Source of the DNA: JBFGFG01 sp041627475
GTDB lineage: Bacteria > Actinomycetota > Nitriliruptoria > Nitriliruptorales > Nitriliruptoraceae
NCBI GenBank assembly: GCA_041627475.1
Contig: JBFKQZ010000174.1
Coordinates: 1-6,924, forward strand
Length of the DNA: 6,924 nt
Reading direction: 5' to 3'
Both the position numbers and the translations under genes were made by a program. Positions 5,772 through 6,924 of the stretch are shown piece after piece; position 1 is the stretch's first letter; the number at the start of each line of letters is the position of its first letter. The notes below the pieces were generated by a model. That model had not been told where the DNA came from and did no database searches. It worked only from the letters and a program-made list of their open reading frames with translations.

Positions 5772-6518
5772 GTGCTCCGGGTCCGCAACCTCCAGGTCGA
5801 CGTCGCGCCGGACCAGCACGACGCCGCACTGGCGTGGTGGGCCGCGGCGCTCGGCGGGACGCCCCGCGGCACCGATGAGCCCGAGTACACCCACCTCGAC
5901 GGCGTCCGCGCCCCGATCGGTGTGCACGTCCAGCGGCTGGAGGACGGGCCCGGCCGGTTCCACCTCGACCTCGAGACCGACGAGGACGTCGACGGCGAGG
6001 TGGCGCGGCTGCGCTCGCTCGGCGCGACCGACGTCGGACCGCTGCCGGCTGGCGAGGCCGGCCGGGTGCTCGCCGACCCCGCGGGCCTGCCGTTCTGCGT
6101 GACCACGACCGGTCAGGTCCAGCACCTCGACGCGGACCGCGCGGCGGCGCACCTGCACGTGGTGTCCATCGACGTCCCGGCGGCGCTCACCGAGGCCGTG
6201 GCGTCGTTCTGGGCCGCGGCCGTCGACGGCGAGGTCGTCCTGCCCGGCCCCCGCTACCCGGAGTTCCGGGGCGTGCGCGGCGTGACCGGCCCCGGCGGGG
6301 GGCTCGCGGTGCTGGTGCAGGAGCTGGGTGACGGCCCCGCCCGCGTGCACGTGGACCTGCACGTGCCGGACGTGGCCACCCGTGACGCCGAGGTCGCTCG
6401 GCTGACGGGCCTCGGTGCTTCGGTCGCCCAGCACCACGGCCACTGGGTGGTCCTGTCGAGCCCCGGTGGCCACCTCGTCTGCGTGGTGCCCGACGAGCAC
6501 GACGGCGGCGGTGCCTGA
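5772..6518 (+). CDS. Tandem VOC-fold (glyoxalase-like) protein of unknown substrate
   Basis: This 248-aa protein is built of two VOC-like halves. The duplication is visible in the paired segments VQRLEDGPGRFHLDL (53-67) and VQELGDGPARVHVDL (182-196). Each is followed by an EVARL-x-x-LGA helix-strand (76-85 and 207-216) and a closing strand ADPAGLPFCV (101-110) or SSPGGHLVCV (229-238). The pattern resembles the Glyoxalase_6-like proteins common in actinobacteria. H64 and H193 could be metal ligands, but a complete ligand set is not obvious, so catalysis is not assured. GTG 5772, 1 bp after the argG stop, is chosen because homology begins there; GGGG at 5759-5762 is a weak ribosome site. Reading further upstream in this frame only overlaps argG. 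Its place between argG and argH suggests co-expression with the last arginine steps; the function is unknown. Confidence 0.88.
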   Translation: MLRVRNLQVDVAPDQHDAALAWWAAALGGTPRGTDEPEYTHLDGVRAPIGVHVQRLEDGPGRFHLDLETDEDVDGEVARLRSLGATDVGPLPAGEAGRVLADPAGLPFCVTTTGQVQHLDADRAAAHLHVVSIDVPAALTEAVASFWAAAVDGEVVLPGPRYPEFRGVRGVTGPGGGLAVLVQELGDGPARVHVDLHVPDVATRDAEVARLTGLGASVAQHHGHWVVLSSPGGHLVCVVPDEHDGGGA

Positions 6519-6527
6519 CCGAGGCGT

Positions 6528-6533
6528 TAGCGT
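6528..6533 (+). promoter_or_regulatory. Possible -10 element upstream of argH
   Basis: TAGCGT matches TANNNT in the 37-bp gap before argH. No -35 is evident at the expected distance, so this is only a candidate internal promoter giving a very short leader. Confidence 0.2.
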
Positions 6534-6545
6534 GCAGCACCGACC

Positions 6546-6552
6546 AGGAGGG
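6546..6552 (+). promoter_or_regulatory. Strong Shine-Dalgarno just before argH, with ambiguous start choice
   Basis: AGGAGGG lies only 3-5 nt before the in-frame GTG at 6556, closer than usual. An in-frame GTG at 6532 with GAGG (6521-6524) at 7-nt spacing is an alternative start that would add 8 residues. The stronger site and typical N-terminal length favour 6556. Confidence 0.55.
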
Positions 6553-6555
6553 CGT

Positions 6556-6924
6556 GTGACTCAGGACGACGACGCGACCGGCGAGGGGCGCCTGTGGGGT
6601 GCCCGGATCAGCAGCGGCCCCGCGCCCGCCGCATGGGCGCTGGGGGTGTCCACGCACTTCGACACCCGCCTGTGGGCCGAGGACCTGGACGGATCGATCG
6701 CCCATGCCGGTGAGCTGCACCGGATCGGCATCCTCGACGAGGACGAGCACGAGCGGATGGTCGCCAGCCTCCGCGAGGCGAAGGAGCTGTTCGCCCGCGA
6801 CGAGTTCCCGTTGACCGCTGACGACGAGGACGTGCACGGCGCGATCGAGCGCTGGCTGGTCGAGGAGCTCGGGCCGCTGGGGGGCAAGCTCCGTGCCGGA
6901 CGCAGCCGCAACGACCAGATCGCC
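6556..6924 (+). CDS. argH: ArgH, argininosuccinate lyase, 5' part (runs off the right edge)
   Basis: The first 123 codons of ArgH are present. The enzyme splits argininosuccinate into arginine and fumarate and belongs to the fumarase/aspartase superfamily, active as a tetramer. Visible landmarks are LWGARISSGP (13-22; commonly LWGGRFSGG in the family), VSTHFDTRLWAEDLDGSIAH, DDEDVHGAIERWL and the substrate-binding KLRAGRSRNDQIA at the window end, which corresponds to the family's GRSRNDQ motif. The catalytic Ser loop lies beyond the edge. The start is taken at GTG 6556; GTG 6532 is the alternative. The gene follows the VOC gene by 37 bp and is presumably co-transcribed with argG. Confidence 0.95.
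   Translation, partial: MTQDDDATGEGRLWGARISSGPAPAAWALGVSTHFDTRLWAEDLDGSIAHAGELHRIGILDEDEHERMVASLREAKELFARDEFPLTADDEDVHGAIERWLVEELGPLGGKLRAGRSRNDQIA

Noticed and set aside
4178..6106. A 642-codon minus-strand ORF antisense to argG and the VOC gene.
   Set aside because: It is a shadow of codon-biased high-GC genes. Its composition is rich in V/L/R/H/G as expected from reverse-complement codons, and the + strand frames encode clear ArgG and VOC proteins.
1..6924. CRISPR arrays, tRNA or rRNA genes, insertion sequences, phage or attachment sites.
   Set aside because: No regularly spaced repeats, structured RNA gene signatures, transposase motifs or integration repeats were seen. Nearly all sequence is accounted for by arginine genes and the two extra ORFs.

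Overview
The window is a very GC-rich (roughly 70% or more by eye), densely packed arginine-biosynthesis cluster, with every gene on the + strand. The order is (argJ)-argB-argD-receiver-argF-argR-[operator]-argG-VOC-argH. An argCJBDFRGH-type order, GTG starts, strong G/C third-position bias and an ArgR with a TQATVSRDL helix all point to a high-GC actinobacterium. The exact taxon cannot be read from the sequence. A lineage outside the best-studied genera is possible because two extra genes sit inside the cluster and ArgG is of the long E. coli-like type. Upstream argC presumably lies just off the left edge.

Left block (1-4254): the 3' end of argJ is followed by a 105-bp gap holding two perfect GC-rich stem-loops. 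After the gap come argB, argD, a 123-aa stand-alone CheY-like receiver protein, argF and argR. Junctions are very tight: argB/argD share GTGA, argD/receiver share ATGA, receiver/argF share TGATG, and argF/argR are 10 bp apart. The receiver is therefore translationally embedded in the operon. It has all the hallmarks of a phosphorylatable receiver (E8/D9/D10, D52, T83, Y102, K104) and no output domain.

Regulatory gap (4255-4339): this is the only AT-rich stretch in the window. It contains a perfect 5-4-5 inverted repeat (TGCAT-CAGT-ATGCA) matching the architecture of an ARG box, overlapping a possible -10 element. The island is flanked by two near-identical 15-bp direct repeats exactly 50 bp apart. 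It is the obvious site for ArgR, encoded immediately upstream, to control the right block.

Right block (4340-6924): argG (type 2 argininosuccinate synthase), a 248-aa protein of two tandem VOC/glyoxalase-like halves starting 1 bp after argG, and the first 123 codons of argH, which runs off the right edge.

Together the genes take N-acetylglutamate to arginine: ArgB phosphorylates it, (ArgC reduces it), ArgD transaminates, ArgJ transfers the acetyl group back to glutamate, ArgF carbamoylates ornithine, ArgG adds aspartate and ArgH releases arginine. ArgB carries the sequence signature of the arginine-inhibited form, so both feedback inhibition and ArgR repression are expected. The items that do not fit the textbook pathway are the receiver protein, the VOC protein, the inter-argJ/argB hairpins and the direct repeats around the operator.
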